From CAZICM01 sp964537685 (lineage in GTDB: Bacteria > Myxococcota_A > Polyangia > Polyangiales > Polyangiaceae), in NCBI GenBank assembly GCA_964537685.1, contig CAZICM010000014.1:124001-188000 (forward strand): DNA of 64,000 nt. The letters run 5' to 3'. Below the pieces are notes generated by a model. That model ran no database searches. It saw nothing but the letters and a program-made list of their open reading frames with translations, and was not told where the DNA came from. Shown here in pieces: positions 35,971-43,799 of this stretch. Within the stretch, counting starts at the first letter, position 1. Each line of letters opens with the position of its first letter. The position numbers and the translations under genes were made by a program.

Positions 35971-36771
35971 ATGAAAGCGAATCAATTGTCGGTGATCACG
36001 GGTGCAGCGGGCGGATTTGGGCGGGCATTGGCCTATGAGCTTGCGTCGAGAGGCGGGCGGCTTGTGCTTTCGGATGTGAATATGCCGGGGCTGGAGGAGA
36101 CGGCAGCGGAGGCATTGAAGCGGGGCGCCCTGGATGTGAAGACCCTGCGCTGTGATGTGGCCCAGCTCGCGGATGTGCAGCGATTGGCGGAGGCATGTGA
36201 TGGCCCTGTGGATTTATTGGTCAATAATGCGGGCGTGAGCAGCGGAGGATTGATTGGAGAATTGCCGGTAGAAGACTGGCGCTGGACGCTGGAGATTGAC
36301 TTATTCGGGGTGATTTACGGTTGTCATGTGTTTGCGCCGATGATGAAGAAGCAGGGGCATGGAAAAATATTAAATGTGGCATCGGCGGCGGGGCTTCTGT
36401 GTTTACCAAAAATGGGAGCATATAATGTAGCGAAAGCCGGTGTTATTGCATTATCGGAGACGCTGGCGGGTGAATTGGAGGGGACGGGTGTGCGTGTGAC
36501 GGTGCTTTGTCCGACCTTTTTTCAAACGCAGATCGTGAGTTCTGGCCGATTTGTGGATGAGGAGACGAGGCGCATGGCGAATAAGATGATGACGACGGCG
36601 CGGCCGGTGGAGGAAGTGGTAGCTGCGGCGCTGGCCTCGGTGGAGCGCGGGGATTTGTATGCGGTGCCGATGGCGGATGCGCGTTGGTTTTGGAGGCTGA
36701 AGCGGGCGGTGCCGGAGTCGTACCGGTGGATTGTGGGGCAGGGACTCAAGTTGGTGAAGGGGAGGGGTTAG
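35971..36771 (+). CDS. Short-chain dehydrogenase/reductase
   Basis: 266 residues from ATG 35971 (GAGG 5 bases upstream), the normal SDR length. The nucleotide-binding 'ITGAAGGFGRALA' starts near residue 8. 'LLVNNAGVSSG' is near 80, the catalytic Ser region 'ILNVASAAGLLCLPKMG' near 135, and the active-site pair is in 'YNVAKAG' (Tyr/Lys). 'LSDVN' after the second beta-strand suggests NAD(H) preference. Substrate unknown. The open frame extends upstream to 35842, but that part has no SDR homology. Confidence 0.9.
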   Translation: MKANQLSVITGAAGGFGRALAYELASRGGRLVLSDVNMPGLEETAAEALKRGALDVKTLRCDVAQLADVQRLAEACDGPVDLLVNNAGVSSGGLIGELPVEDWRWTLEIDLFGVIYGCHVFAPMMKKQGHGKILNVASAAGLLCLPKMGAYNVAKAGVIALSETLAGELEGTGVRVTVLCPTFFQTQIVSSGRFVDEETRRMANKMMTTARPVEEVVAAALASVERGDLYAVPMADARWFWRLKRAVPESYRWIVGQGLKLVKGRG

Positions 36772-37095
36772 CTCTTCATACATCCAATTGTTTGGCAATC
36801 CTATAAACGAGCATTTTTGAGGTTTGTTCAAGGTTTATGTTCTGCTGTCGTGGACGCGCGGCTTGTTCTCTGATGTGTATACCGATTTTCTCGGTAATTT
36901 TGGCCGAAAATCGAGCATAATTTTTTTGAAAAAACGTTGACGCTCCACTTGTCAAAGGTTTGTTCGCCTCTACATTCCTTGCACCAAACGAGATACGTTG
37001 TCTGCGTTCGTGAGATGGGCCGGACGCAGAGAGCCATGTCATGCCCCTAGAGGGCCGGCGGACGTTTAAAACTGCCCCGATGAATGTGGAAGATC
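36772..37095 (+). other. 324-base spacer with hairpin/T-run
   Basis: No gene seen. An inverted repeat CGATTTTC/GAAAATCG (36883-36890 and 36906-36913; with CGG/CCG it extends inward around a one-base bulge) is followed after seven bases by T7 at 36921-36927. It could terminate the SDR transcript, although the T-run is displaced. The rest is AT-richer than the flanks and presumably holds the promoter of the next lipoprotein gene. Confidence 0.5.
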
Positions 37096-38478
37096 ATGCG
37101 AAAGATCATAAGCCTTTTCGTTCTCCCTTTGGTTGCATTGGCCTGCCAACCTGCCGAGGAGAAGGACACCGCACAAACACCTCAAGAGCAGCCGCAAGTG
37201 GTGGATTTGGGGAGTTGTGTGTATACCAATCGCTTCTCAAAGCTTGAAGAATGCCGAGAATATAAGGGCGATGGCTGGACGGTGGAGTCTGTGAACTCCG
37301 ATTGCAAGGGACAGCAAGGGGATATTCAGGCGGGAAGCTGCGATTATGCGACGAACCTGGGCACATGTGTGCTGACCTTGGATGAAACGCAGCAAATTCA
37401 TGTGATTGCCCCGGGGAATGACGCTTCTCAATGCAGTGGCTTGAAGATGGGCTGTGAGGTGTTTGGCGGCGGGAAGTTTGAGCCGACGGAAATCTGTATG
37501 GGCGATCCTCCGCCTCCCGATCCCAATGCCGGTGTGTTTCAGTGGCCTGAGTTGACCTGCAAAGAGCCGCTTCCTGGGGAGGCACCCGGGCAGGGGGCCA
37601 ATGGTCAGGTTTGTACATGGTCGATGATTGGCGCTTGTACCGAACCTGGGCGTAAATTCGCGGATTATTCAAGCTGTGAGCCGGTGTGGAATCAGCGGCC
37701 CTATTATCCTGTGCCACCTCCGCCGCCTCCCGCGATGGCGGATAATCGGATGCAAGATGCTGCATATGCCAAGGAAGTCGCGTGGGTGAAGGAGCAGGTT
37801 GAGGCATGTGGGTGTGTATGTTGTCATGCCGATAGCAAGACGCCTCAAGGAGCAGCGGTTTGGGATGTTGAGGCGGCGAATAACTGGATCAATACGTTTA
37901 CGCCCGAGGGTTTGGCGATGATGGGAGGCTTTTTGAATTCTGATCCTTTGGGTGCCTATCCAGCCGAGCAGAACAATGGTTTTTCCAGGGACGAAACAGG
38001 CATGCCGACGACCGATCCAGCCCGTATGAAGGCATTTTTTGAAAAGGAGCTGATCTATCGCGGCGAAAACCCGGCAGATTATTTGGATGATACCCCGATT
38101 CCAGAGGTCTTGTATAATCAGTTGAACTATACGCCCTCGGCTTGTGTAAACGGGGAAGGCATTGCGGACGATGGTACGATTCAGTGGGGAAATGACTATG
38201 CCCGCTATATCTATGTCCTTTCAAAAGACGCGAAGAGCCCGGGCGTTCCTCCGAATTTGGATCTGCCGGAAGGGACGATGATGCGTATCGATGTGTCGTA
38301 TAAAGCGGCGCCGTTAAAGAGCGGTGAAGTCAAGTATGGCGTGCTTCCTGCGAATACCAAATATGGTTATCCGGCGGATGGTTCGGAGCCCGCTCCGCTG
38401 GTGAAGGGCGAAGTTTATTATTTGTATGCGCTCGCCGATATCGGCGCGCCCGTGACCAGGTGCCTGTTCCAATATTGA
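37096..38478 (+). CDS. Lipoprotein with CxxCH haem-type motif
   Basis: 460 residues from ATG 37096. Signal peptide with lipobox 'ALAC' (Cys17). The first half is Cys-rich. Residues 238-244 read C-G-C-V-C-C-H, so C240-V-C-C243-H244 fits CxxCH, the covalent c-haem motif; the extra Cys residues leave a disulphide or other metal site possible. 'CVCCHADSKTPQGAAVWDVE' is reminiscent of one-haem domains in surface lipoproteins. The C-terminal part looks like a beta domain. Its stop is one base from the stop of the convergent copper-monooxygenase-like gene. Confidence 0.65.
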   Translation: MRKIISLFVLPLVALACQPAEEKDTAQTPQEQPQVVDLGSCVYTNRFSKLEECREYKGDGWTVESVNSDCKGQQGDIQAGSCDYATNLGTCVLTLDETQQIHVIAPGNDASQCSGLKMGCEVFGGGKFEPTEICMGDPPPPDPNAGVFQWPELTCKEPLPGEAPGQGANGQVCTWSMIGACTEPGRKFADYSSCEPVWNQRPYYPVPPPPPPAMADNRMQDAAYAKEVAWVKEQVEACGCVCCHADSKTPQGAAVWDVEAANNWINTFTPEGLAMMGGFLNSDPLGAYPAEQNNGFSRDETGMPTTDPARMKAFFEKELIYRGENPADYLDDTPIPEVLYNQLNYTPSACVNGEGIADDGTIQWGNDYARYIYVLSKDAKSPGVPPNLDLPEGTMMRIDVSYKAAPLKSGEVKYGVLPANTKYGYPADGSEPAPLVKGEVYYLYALADIGAPVTRCLFQY

Positions 38479-38479
38479 T

Positions 38480-39499
38480 CTACTTAAGTTCGGGCAGTTT
38501 GAGCACCAAGCATTGATCTGGCCCTTCGGCTAGGCCCGTATAGGTTGTTTCATAAGGCCAGGCATACCCAAACGCCATACACATTTCATTATCGCCTACG
38601 CCTTCCACGATGGTCTTGTTCATCGTATTGTGCCACTTGCATGAAAAGCGAAGGCCATCTCCCTGCGATAAATCAATACCAGGGTCGTATTGAACCATGA
38701 CGCCGTTGTCGGGATCGTAGCCTTTGGATTCCAGGAACTTTTGGCCGTCAAAGGTGCCGCCCATAAACTCCATGGTGAACTCGACGCCCAACCGGTGCAT
38801 ATGGGGAAGGACATTCACAACGTGCATCGGCTCGGGAATGCGGCAGCCTCCAACCGCGGTGAGCTCGCTTTGAGGCGCTATCTCAAATCCCTTTAAACTA
38901 AGGAAAAATGGAGCGAGCAAATGTTCGACGCTGGCTTCGTCGATGGTATACCATTCATAGCGCGGGGCAAGCGTGATGGGTTCAAGCGATGTATTGAGAT
39001 AATGCATCCGGGCGACGACTTCATAGCCATCTTGAACGGGAAATCCCATTCCATCCGGGAAGCTTTGCCATTCTTCGCCCGATATTTGGGTCGATGAGCC
39101 AAAGAGCACAGCTCCGCCTTCGATAACGTCGTTGGCAGGGTTTCGATGTTCGTCTTCGGGGCAGAGCCTAAAGCCTTCTCCGGTCTTCTTTCGGGTTGTG
39201 ATATTGCCGTGGTGTAATCCTAGGGGCGTTGTTAATTTGCCCCCACCAACGATATGGGAAGGGCCTGTAAGCTCGAGGGGAAGAATGTAGCAGGGTTCGC
39301 TTTCTTCCCCGGGGGCAAGTGTTACTTCGGGAACTTGAATGGAAAATCCGCCGACCACGTTGGCAGGAGGCGAAGCTTTTGGCTTTTGGCCTTTGGAATA
39401 CGTGGGGGCGGGTGAGATTTCTTCGGCGCTGTTGCAAGCGGGAAGCGCCGATAGCCCGACAAACGAGATGAACAAGGCGGAGCGTGCGTATCGAGGCAT
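38480..39499 (-). CDS. Lipoprotein resembling copper type II ascorbate-dependent monooxygenase
   Basis: 339 residues from ATG 39499 (AGGAG 11 bases upstream). Lipobox 'LPAC' (Cys22). All six copper ligand positions of peptidylglycine hydroxylating monooxygenase appear in order: His96-His97 ('LHHGN'), His166 ('ARMHYLN'), His233-x-His235 ('LPHMHRLG') and Met306 ('DNEMCMAF'). In PHM the first three hold CuH and the last three CuM. Conserved Cys residues around them (70, 113, 219, 287, 307) could form disulphides. The protein is probably an outer-membrane-anchored copper enzyme; substrate unknown. The convergent CxxCH lipoprotein is a possible electron-transfer partner. Confidence 0.8.
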   Translation of the reverse strand: MPRYARSALFISFVGLSALPACNSAEEISPAPTYSKGQKPKASPPANVVGGFSIQVPEVTLAPGEESEPCYILPLELTGPSHIVGGGKLTTPLGLHHGNITTRKKTGEGFRLCPEDEHRNPANDVIEGGAVLFGSSTQISGEEWQSFPDGMGFPVQDGYEVVARMHYLNTSLEPITLAPRYEWYTIDEASVEHLLAPFFLSLKGFEIAPQSELTAVGGCRIPEPMHVVNVLPHMHRLGVEFTMEFMGGTFDGQKFLESKGYDPDNGVMVQYDPGIDLSQGDGLRFSCKWHNTMNKTIVEGVGDNEMCMAFGYAWPYETTYTGLAEGPDQCLVLKLPELK

Positions 39500-39600
39500 A
39501 AACACCAAAACTCCTTGTGAGGGGGAGAACAAGGCTAGAAGTAGCTCAAGCGCATGTCAATTTTATTTTTATTGGGTGGACGCTGTGTTAGGGTGTTCCG

Positions 39601-40251
39601 ATGAAACTCTACGGATATTGGCGGAGCACGGCGACATGGCGCGTGCGCATTGGGCTTTCCTACAAGCAGATTCCCTATGAATACGAGGCGGTGAATCTGA
39701 GGAAGGAGAAGGGCGATCAACACAGTGATGGCTATAAGGAGAAGAATCCGATGAGCCAGGTGCCTCTGCTCGAGTTTAACGATCCCAAGTCGGGGCGGCA
39801 GGTGAAGCTTACGCAGTCGGTTGCCATTTTGGAGTATTTGGAGGAGAGTTTTGGAGGGGTGCCGCTTTTGCCGAAGGAGCCGGTGGCCCGGGCCAAGGCG
39901 CGGCAAATTGCGGAGCTTGTCAATGCGGGGATTCAGCCGCTCCAGAATCTGTCCGTGAACCAGTATGTGAAGAATCAGCTTCAGGGCGATGAAAAGGCGT
40001 GGACCACGCATTGGGTGCAGAAGGGTTTGGTTGCGCTCGAAGCCTTGGTCAAAGAAAGCGCGGGACGCTTTTCGGTGGGGGATTCTGTATCGATGGGAGA
40101 TTTGTTTATTGTGCCAGAGCTGTATTATGCGCGCACTTTTCCTATGCCTCTGGAGGCATATCCAACGCTGCTCAGGATTGAAGCGGCGTGTATGGCCCTG
40201 CCGGCCTTTGTATCCGCACATGCGGAGAATCAGCCGGATGCTCCCAAGTAG
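39601..40251 (+). CDS. maiA: Maleylacetoacetate isomerase (zeta-class GST)
   Basis: 216 residues, the expected length. The N-terminal thioredoxin-like domain has the zeta signature 'LYGYWRSTATWRVRIGL' (Ser and Arg of the glutathione site) and 'NPMSQVPLLEF', then 'LTQSVAILEYLEE'. The C-terminal helical domain has 'GIQPLQNLSV'. It isomerises maleylacetoacetate to fumarylacetoacetate in tyrosine breakdown. No other gene of that pathway is adjacent. Confidence 0.9.
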   Translation: MKLYGYWRSTATWRVRIGLSYKQIPYEYEAVNLRKEKGDQHSDGYKEKNPMSQVPLLEFNDPKSGRQVKLTQSVAILEYLEESFGGVPLLPKEPVARAKARQIAELVNAGIQPLQNLSVNQYVKNQLQGDEKAWTTHWVQKGLVALEALVKESAGRFSVGDSVSMGDLFIVPELYYARTFPMPLEAYPTLLRIEAACMALPAFVSAHAENQPDAPK

Positions 40252-40275
40252 GGAGGCATATTATTTGCTCAAATA

Positions 40276-40295
40276 GGGGTGGCGGCCGCCACCCC
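40276..40295. repeat. Perfect 20-bp GC palindrome
   Basis: GGGGTGGCGG followed at once by its own reverse complement CCGCCACCCC. A second, shorter GC-rich inverted sequence (TGGCGGCGCCA, 40301-40311) follows after AAAAA. No T-run on the plus strand, so it is not a standard terminator for maiA. Possible protein-binding site or transcription roadblock. Confidence 0.6.
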
Positions 40296-40355
40296 AAAAA
40301 TGGCGGCGCCACCCCCACGCCCTTAAAAAAGATCGAAAATTCCCGTAAAAATTAG

Positions 40356-40372
40356 TTGGCACGGCCCTCGCT
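40356..40372 (+). promoter_or_regulatory. Candidate sigma-54 promoter before comM
   Basis: TTGGCAC-ggccc-TCGCT matches the -24/-12 consensus TGGCAC-N5-TTGCW except for one base, with the required spacing (GG to GC, 12 bases). The ATG of the downstream gene is at 40386, which would leave a very short leader. An enhancer site was not identified. Confidence 0.4.
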
Positions 40373-40385
40373 ATAAAGGCCGGAC

Positions 40386-41936
40386 ATGCAGGCGACGGCG
40401 TTGACTTTTTCGCTGGAAGGACTGGAAGCATGTCCGGTTCGTGTAGAAGTGGATTCGGGCCGGGGGCCTTCGGCTTTTCAATTGGTGGGCCTGGCCGAGG
40501 TTAGTGTTCGCGAGAGCCGGGTGAGGGTGAAGGCGGCTCTTCAGCAGATCGGCGTGGATTTGGATGAGTATGTGATTACGGTGAATTTGGCTCCGGCCGA
40601 TCTTCGGAAAAACGGTGGAGCCTTTGATTTGGCCATCGCAATGGCTGTGTTGGGGGCGCTGGGGCATGTTTCGGATGAAGATTTAAAGGGAATCGCTTTT
40701 TTAGGAGAGCTTTCTCTTTCGGGTTTGATTCGGCCGGTGAGGGGTGTTTTGCCTGCGCTGTGGGGGGCGAAGGCTCAGGGGACGACGAGGGCCATTGTTC
40801 CTCGGGAAAATGGAAGCGAAGCATCGTGCGTGCCGGGCATTGCCGTGAAGATGGTCACGCATTTGTCGGAGTTGTTCGAGCATTTTAAGAAGGGGAAGCC
40901 TTTGGAAGAGGCCAAGGGGCCGCCGATCTTTCCCGCCGCCTCTCCGGCCGATGTGGTCGATTTATCCGAGGTTCGGGGGCAATATGGTGCACGCAGAGCC
41001 TTGGAAATTGCCGCGGCTGGGGGGCATAATCTAATAATGATGGGGCCTCCTGGTAGTGGGAAGACGATGCTGGCGCGCCGGCTTCCAACGATTATGCCGC
41101 CGATGCGCTTTGAGGAGGCACTGGAGGTTTCGGCCATTCACTCGGTGGCTGGGCTTTTGTCGTCGGAGCAGGGGCTGGTGGCGTTTAGGCCCTTTCGGGC
41201 GCCTCATCATACGGTCAGCGCGGCGGGTCTGGTGGGTGGGGGCGATCCTGTGCGGCCCGGTGAGGTGTCATTGGCTCATAACGGTTGTCTGTTTTTGGAT
41301 GAATTGTTCGAATTTCGAAGGAGTGTGCTCGAGGCGCTGAGGCAACCGATGGAGGATGGTGCCGTTACAGTGTGCAGGGCTCGGGCTCGGGTGACATTTC
41401 CGGCGCGGGCGTTGATTGTGGCGGCCGTAAACCCTTGTCCATGTGGTTTTTACGGCGATCGCATGGGGCGCTGTGGCTGTACGGTTGAACGGGTTAGGGC
41501 CTATCGGATGAAATTGTCGGGACCCTTGGTAGATCGGGTGGATTTGCACATTCAATTGCCACCGGTAGATTTGGGGAGTTTGAGGGCTCAATCGGGACGA
41601 ATTGGCGAGAGTTCGAGCTTGGTGAGGGAGAGGGTGGAGAAGGCGAGGGCGATTCAAGTGGGGAGGCGCGGGGCGGGTGAAGTGAAGGGGGGCAGCAATG
41701 CGGAGCTGAGTTTAAGGGAATTGGAGCGCGTTGCGAAGCCCGATGAGCCGGGGGAGCAAATTTTGGCAAAAGCCGCGTTAACATTGGGTCTTTCGGCGCG
41801 GGCTTATGGGAAAGTGCTTCGTGTGGCGAGAACCATCGCCGATTTGGAAGGGAGCACGGGTGTGCTCGCAAAACATGTGTCCGAGGCCGTGTGTTACCGC
41901 ATTTTGGACAGGGAAGTGCAGGGTATAGCGGCTTAG
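40386..41936 (+). CDS. comM: YifB/ComM-family Mg-chelatase-like AAA+ ATPase
   Basis: 516 residues. The N-terminal Lon-protease-like fold is 'VEVDSGRGPSAFQLVGLAEV' at residues 20-39, and 'FLGELSLSGLIRPVRGVLPA' follows near 105. The AAA+ core has 'MGPPGSGKTMLARRLP' (Walker A), 'LFLDELFEFRRSVLEALRQP' (Walker B), and the C-terminal magnesium-chelatase domain with 'NPCPCGFYGD'. In naturally transformable bacteria ComM is a branch-migration helicase that promotes integration of donor DNA. It lies just before recA, which fits a role in recombination. Confidence 0.92.
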   Translation: MQATALTFSLEGLEACPVRVEVDSGRGPSAFQLVGLAEVSVRESRVRVKAALQQIGVDLDEYVITVNLAPADLRKNGGAFDLAIAMAVLGALGHVSDEDLKGIAFLGELSLSGLIRPVRGVLPALWGAKAQGTTRAIVPRENGSEASCVPGIAVKMVTHLSELFEHFKKGKPLEEAKGPPIFPAASPADVVDLSEVRGQYGARRALEIAAAGGHNLIMMGPPGSGKTMLARRLPTIMPPMRFEEALEVSAIHSVAGLLSSEQGLVAFRPFRAPHHTVSAAGLVGGGDPVRPGEVSLAHNGCLFLDELFEFRRSVLEALRQPMEDGAVTVCRARARVTFPARALIVAAVNPCPCGFYGDRMGRCGCTVERVRAYRMKLSGPLVDRVDLHIQLPPVDLGSLRAQSGRIGESSSLVRERVEKARAIQVGRRGAGEVKGGSNAELSLRELERVAKPDEPGEQILAKAALTLGLSARAYGKVLRVARTIADLEGSTGVLAKHVSEAVCYRILDREVQGIAA

Positions 41937-41977
41937 AGGGCGCCCTGTGGGACGCTCTCTTCGTTCAAAGGCTTTTT

Positions 41978-42077
41978 CAATTGCATTTGATTGCGGTGCA
42001 ATTGGGAAGACATGCAGTGCAATAGGCCGTTCCCGGCGGCTTAAGGGGTTTCTTTGTGCATTGGACGGGGCAATGCA
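41978..42077 (+). promoter_or_regulatory. Cluster of TGCAAT/ATTGCA inverted repeats upstream of recA
   Basis: CAATTGCA (41978-41985) and TGCAATTG (41997-42004) form a perfect inverted repeat with an 11-base spacer. TGCAAT recurs at 42018-42023. TGCATTG (42057-42063) and CAATGCA (42071-42077) form a second perfect inverted repeat. The density of this word in the recA leader suggests an operator, possibly an SOS box of a local LexA type. I see no match to the E. coli or Gram-positive LexA boxes. The regulator is unknown. Confidence 0.5.
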
Positions 42078-42100
42078 TGGGTTGAAAGAGAGAGAAGACA

Positions 42101-43153
42101 ATGAGCATGATAGCTGAAATCGCGGAGAAGTTGCGTTCACTGAAGTCGGTTGTGGGTTCGATTGAGAAGCAGTTTGGCAAGGGAGCGATTATGGCGCTGG
42201 GGGATGAAGAGGGGGCGGAATCTGTGCGTGTGATTCCGACGGGATCGCTGGCGCTGGATTCGGCGATGGGGACTGGAGGTTATCCCCGGGGCCGTATTGT
42301 CGAGATTTTCGGGCCGGAATCGTCGGGAAAAACAACGCTGACCTTGCATGCGATGCGGGAGGCTCAGCGGGGGGGTGGTGTTGCTGCGTTTATCGATGCG
42401 GAGCATGCTTTTGATGTGAATTATGCGCGGGCCATCGGTGTGGATACGGAGCGTTTGCTGGTGTCGCAGCCGGACAGCGGCGAGCAGGCGCTGGAGATTG
42501 TCGATTCGTTGGTGAATTCCGGCGCGGTCGATGTAATTGTGGTGGATTCGGTGGCGGCTTTAACGCCCAAGGCTGAAATTGAAGGGGAAATGGGTGATGC
42601 GCACATGGGTCTGCAGGCGCGGCTGATGAGTCAGGCGCTGCGCAAGCTGACGGCTGTTTCGCACCGCACGGATACGACGCTGATTTTTATCAATCAGCTC
42701 AGGCAAAAAATTGGCGTGCCGTTTGGCAATCCGGAGACGACAACGGGCGGTAATGCGTTGAAATTCTATGCGAGCGTGCGGCTGGATGTTCGCAGGCTGG
42801 GTCCTGTGAAGGTGGGCGACGAAGCGATTGGATCGAGAACCAGGGTGAAGGTGGTGAAAAATAAGATGGCGCCGCCTTTTAAGGAGGCAGAATTCGATAT
42901 TCGCTGGGGAATGGGTATCGATTCAACGGCGGATTTAATTGATTACGGGGTGTTGATGGGCGTTATCGATAAGAGCGGGGCTCATTTGTCCTTCGGAGGG
43001 GAGCATATCGGGCAAGGGCGGGAAAGAGCCAGGGAAGCCTTGAATACAAGGCCGGCGCTCGCGGCTGGAGTTAGGTCGGCGGTCGAGGCGGCGATGAAGA
43101 GGGTCCGGGATGCAGAAGTCAAGGCTTCGGCGGCGATGGCCGAGGCCAGTTAG
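42101..43153 (+). CDS. recA: Recombinase RecA
   Basis: 350 residues. 'SIEKQFGKGAIMALGDE' near the N-terminus, Walker A 'GPESSGKTTLTLHAM', 'SQPDSGEQALEIVDSL', Walker B 'VDVIVVDSVAALTPKAEI', the DNA-binding L1/L2 region 'GDAHMGLQARLMSQALRKL' and 'TTTGGNALKFYASVRLDVRR'. It catalyses strand exchange and drives LexA self-cleavage. The upstream gene is comM (164-base gap). The gene is followed by a strong hairpin and by ssb, a grouping of recombination genes. Confidence 0.97.
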   Translation: MSMIAEIAEKLRSLKSVVGSIEKQFGKGAIMALGDEEGAESVRVIPTGSLALDSAMGTGGYPRGRIVEIFGPESSGKTTLTLHAMREAQRGGGVAAFIDAEHAFDVNYARAIGVDTERLLVSQPDSGEQALEIVDSLVNSGAVDVIVVDSVAALTPKAEIEGEMGDAHMGLQARLMSQALRKLTAVSHRTDTTLIFINQLRQKIGVPFGNPETTTGGNALKFYASVRLDVRRLGPVKVGDEAIGSRTRVKVVKNKMAPPFKEAEFDIRWGMGIDSTADLIDYGVLMGVIDKSGAHLSFGGEHIGQGRERAREALNTRPALAAGVRSAVEAAMKRVRDAEVKASAAMAEAS

Positions 43154-43164
43154 GCGAGGCGATT

Positions 43165-43211
43165 ACCCGGGGGAGAGCGCGATCACAATAGGCTGGGCGC
43201 TCTCCTCGGGT
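43165..43211 (+). terminator. recA downstream hairpin
   Basis: A near-perfect stem: 43165-43180 pairs with 43197-43211 (one mismatch/bulge), with a 16-base loop. It starts 12 bases after the recA stop. There is no T-run after it, so termination may be incomplete or factor-assisted; it may also stabilise the recA mRNA end. Confidence 0.55.
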
Positions 43212-43271
43212 TCAATTGAATCGAATTGGACTGTGTTTTTATCGGAATATTTTGGAGAGAGCGGTGATGTC

Positions 43272-43781
43272 ATGGCAGATGGATTGAATCGGGTTATTTT
43301 GTTGGGTAATTTGGGCAGCGATCCGGAGTTGCGATTTACAGCGGCGGGAACCGCGGTGCTTACGATGCGCTTGGCCACCAACGAATCCTTTTTGGATAAG
43401 AAGAGGGAAGTCCAATCCCGGACGGATTGGCACACCGTGGTGGTGTGGGGACCGCGCGCCGAGGCGCTGGCCAAGATTTTGACCAAGGGAACCGGTGTGC
43501 TGGTCGAAGGCGGGCTCCGCACGACAAGCTATGAAAAAGACAATATAAAGCGCTATCGGACAGAGGTGCATGCCAGGGAGGTGTGTATTGCAAGCACTCG
43601 AAGGCAGGCGCCGTTGGCTGATCACGACGAGGACTTGATGTTGCATGCTTCTGGAATTGGGCAGCATGACGATGAGTTGGTGCTGGCCAAACCCTTGAGC
43701 CGCAATAGTCACGGCAATGGAAAACAGCCGCCTATTTCAATCCCCGTCGACTTTGAAACCGTCGCGGATATGCCATTCTGA
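43272..43781 (+). CDS. ssb: Single-stranded DNA-binding protein
   Basis: 169 residues from ATG 43272; the longer open frame upstream has no SSB similarity. The OB fold is at 1-115: 'GLNRVILLGNLGSDPELRFT', 'DWHTVVVWGPRAEALAKIL', 'VLVEGGLRTTSYE'. The linker is short and polar. The C-terminal tip 'ETVADMPF' retains the terminal Pro-Phe but is less acidic than the DDDIPF type. It binds ssDNA in replication and repair. Convergent with the GTPase gene (18 AT-rich bases between). Confidence 0.95.
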   Translation: MADGLNRVILLGNLGSDPELRFTAAGTAVLTMRLATNESFLDKKREVQSRTDWHTVVVWGPRAEALAKILTKGTGVLVEGGLRTTSYEKDNIKRYRTEVHAREVCIASTRRQAPLADHDEDLMLHASGIGQHDDELVLAKPLSRNSHGNGKQPPISIPVDFETVADMPF

Positions 43782-43799
43782 TTAAATTGTTTATATAAT

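Noticed and set aside
40276..40295. Palindrome as intrinsic terminator of maiA
   Set aside because: Followed by A5, not T-run, on the coding strand.
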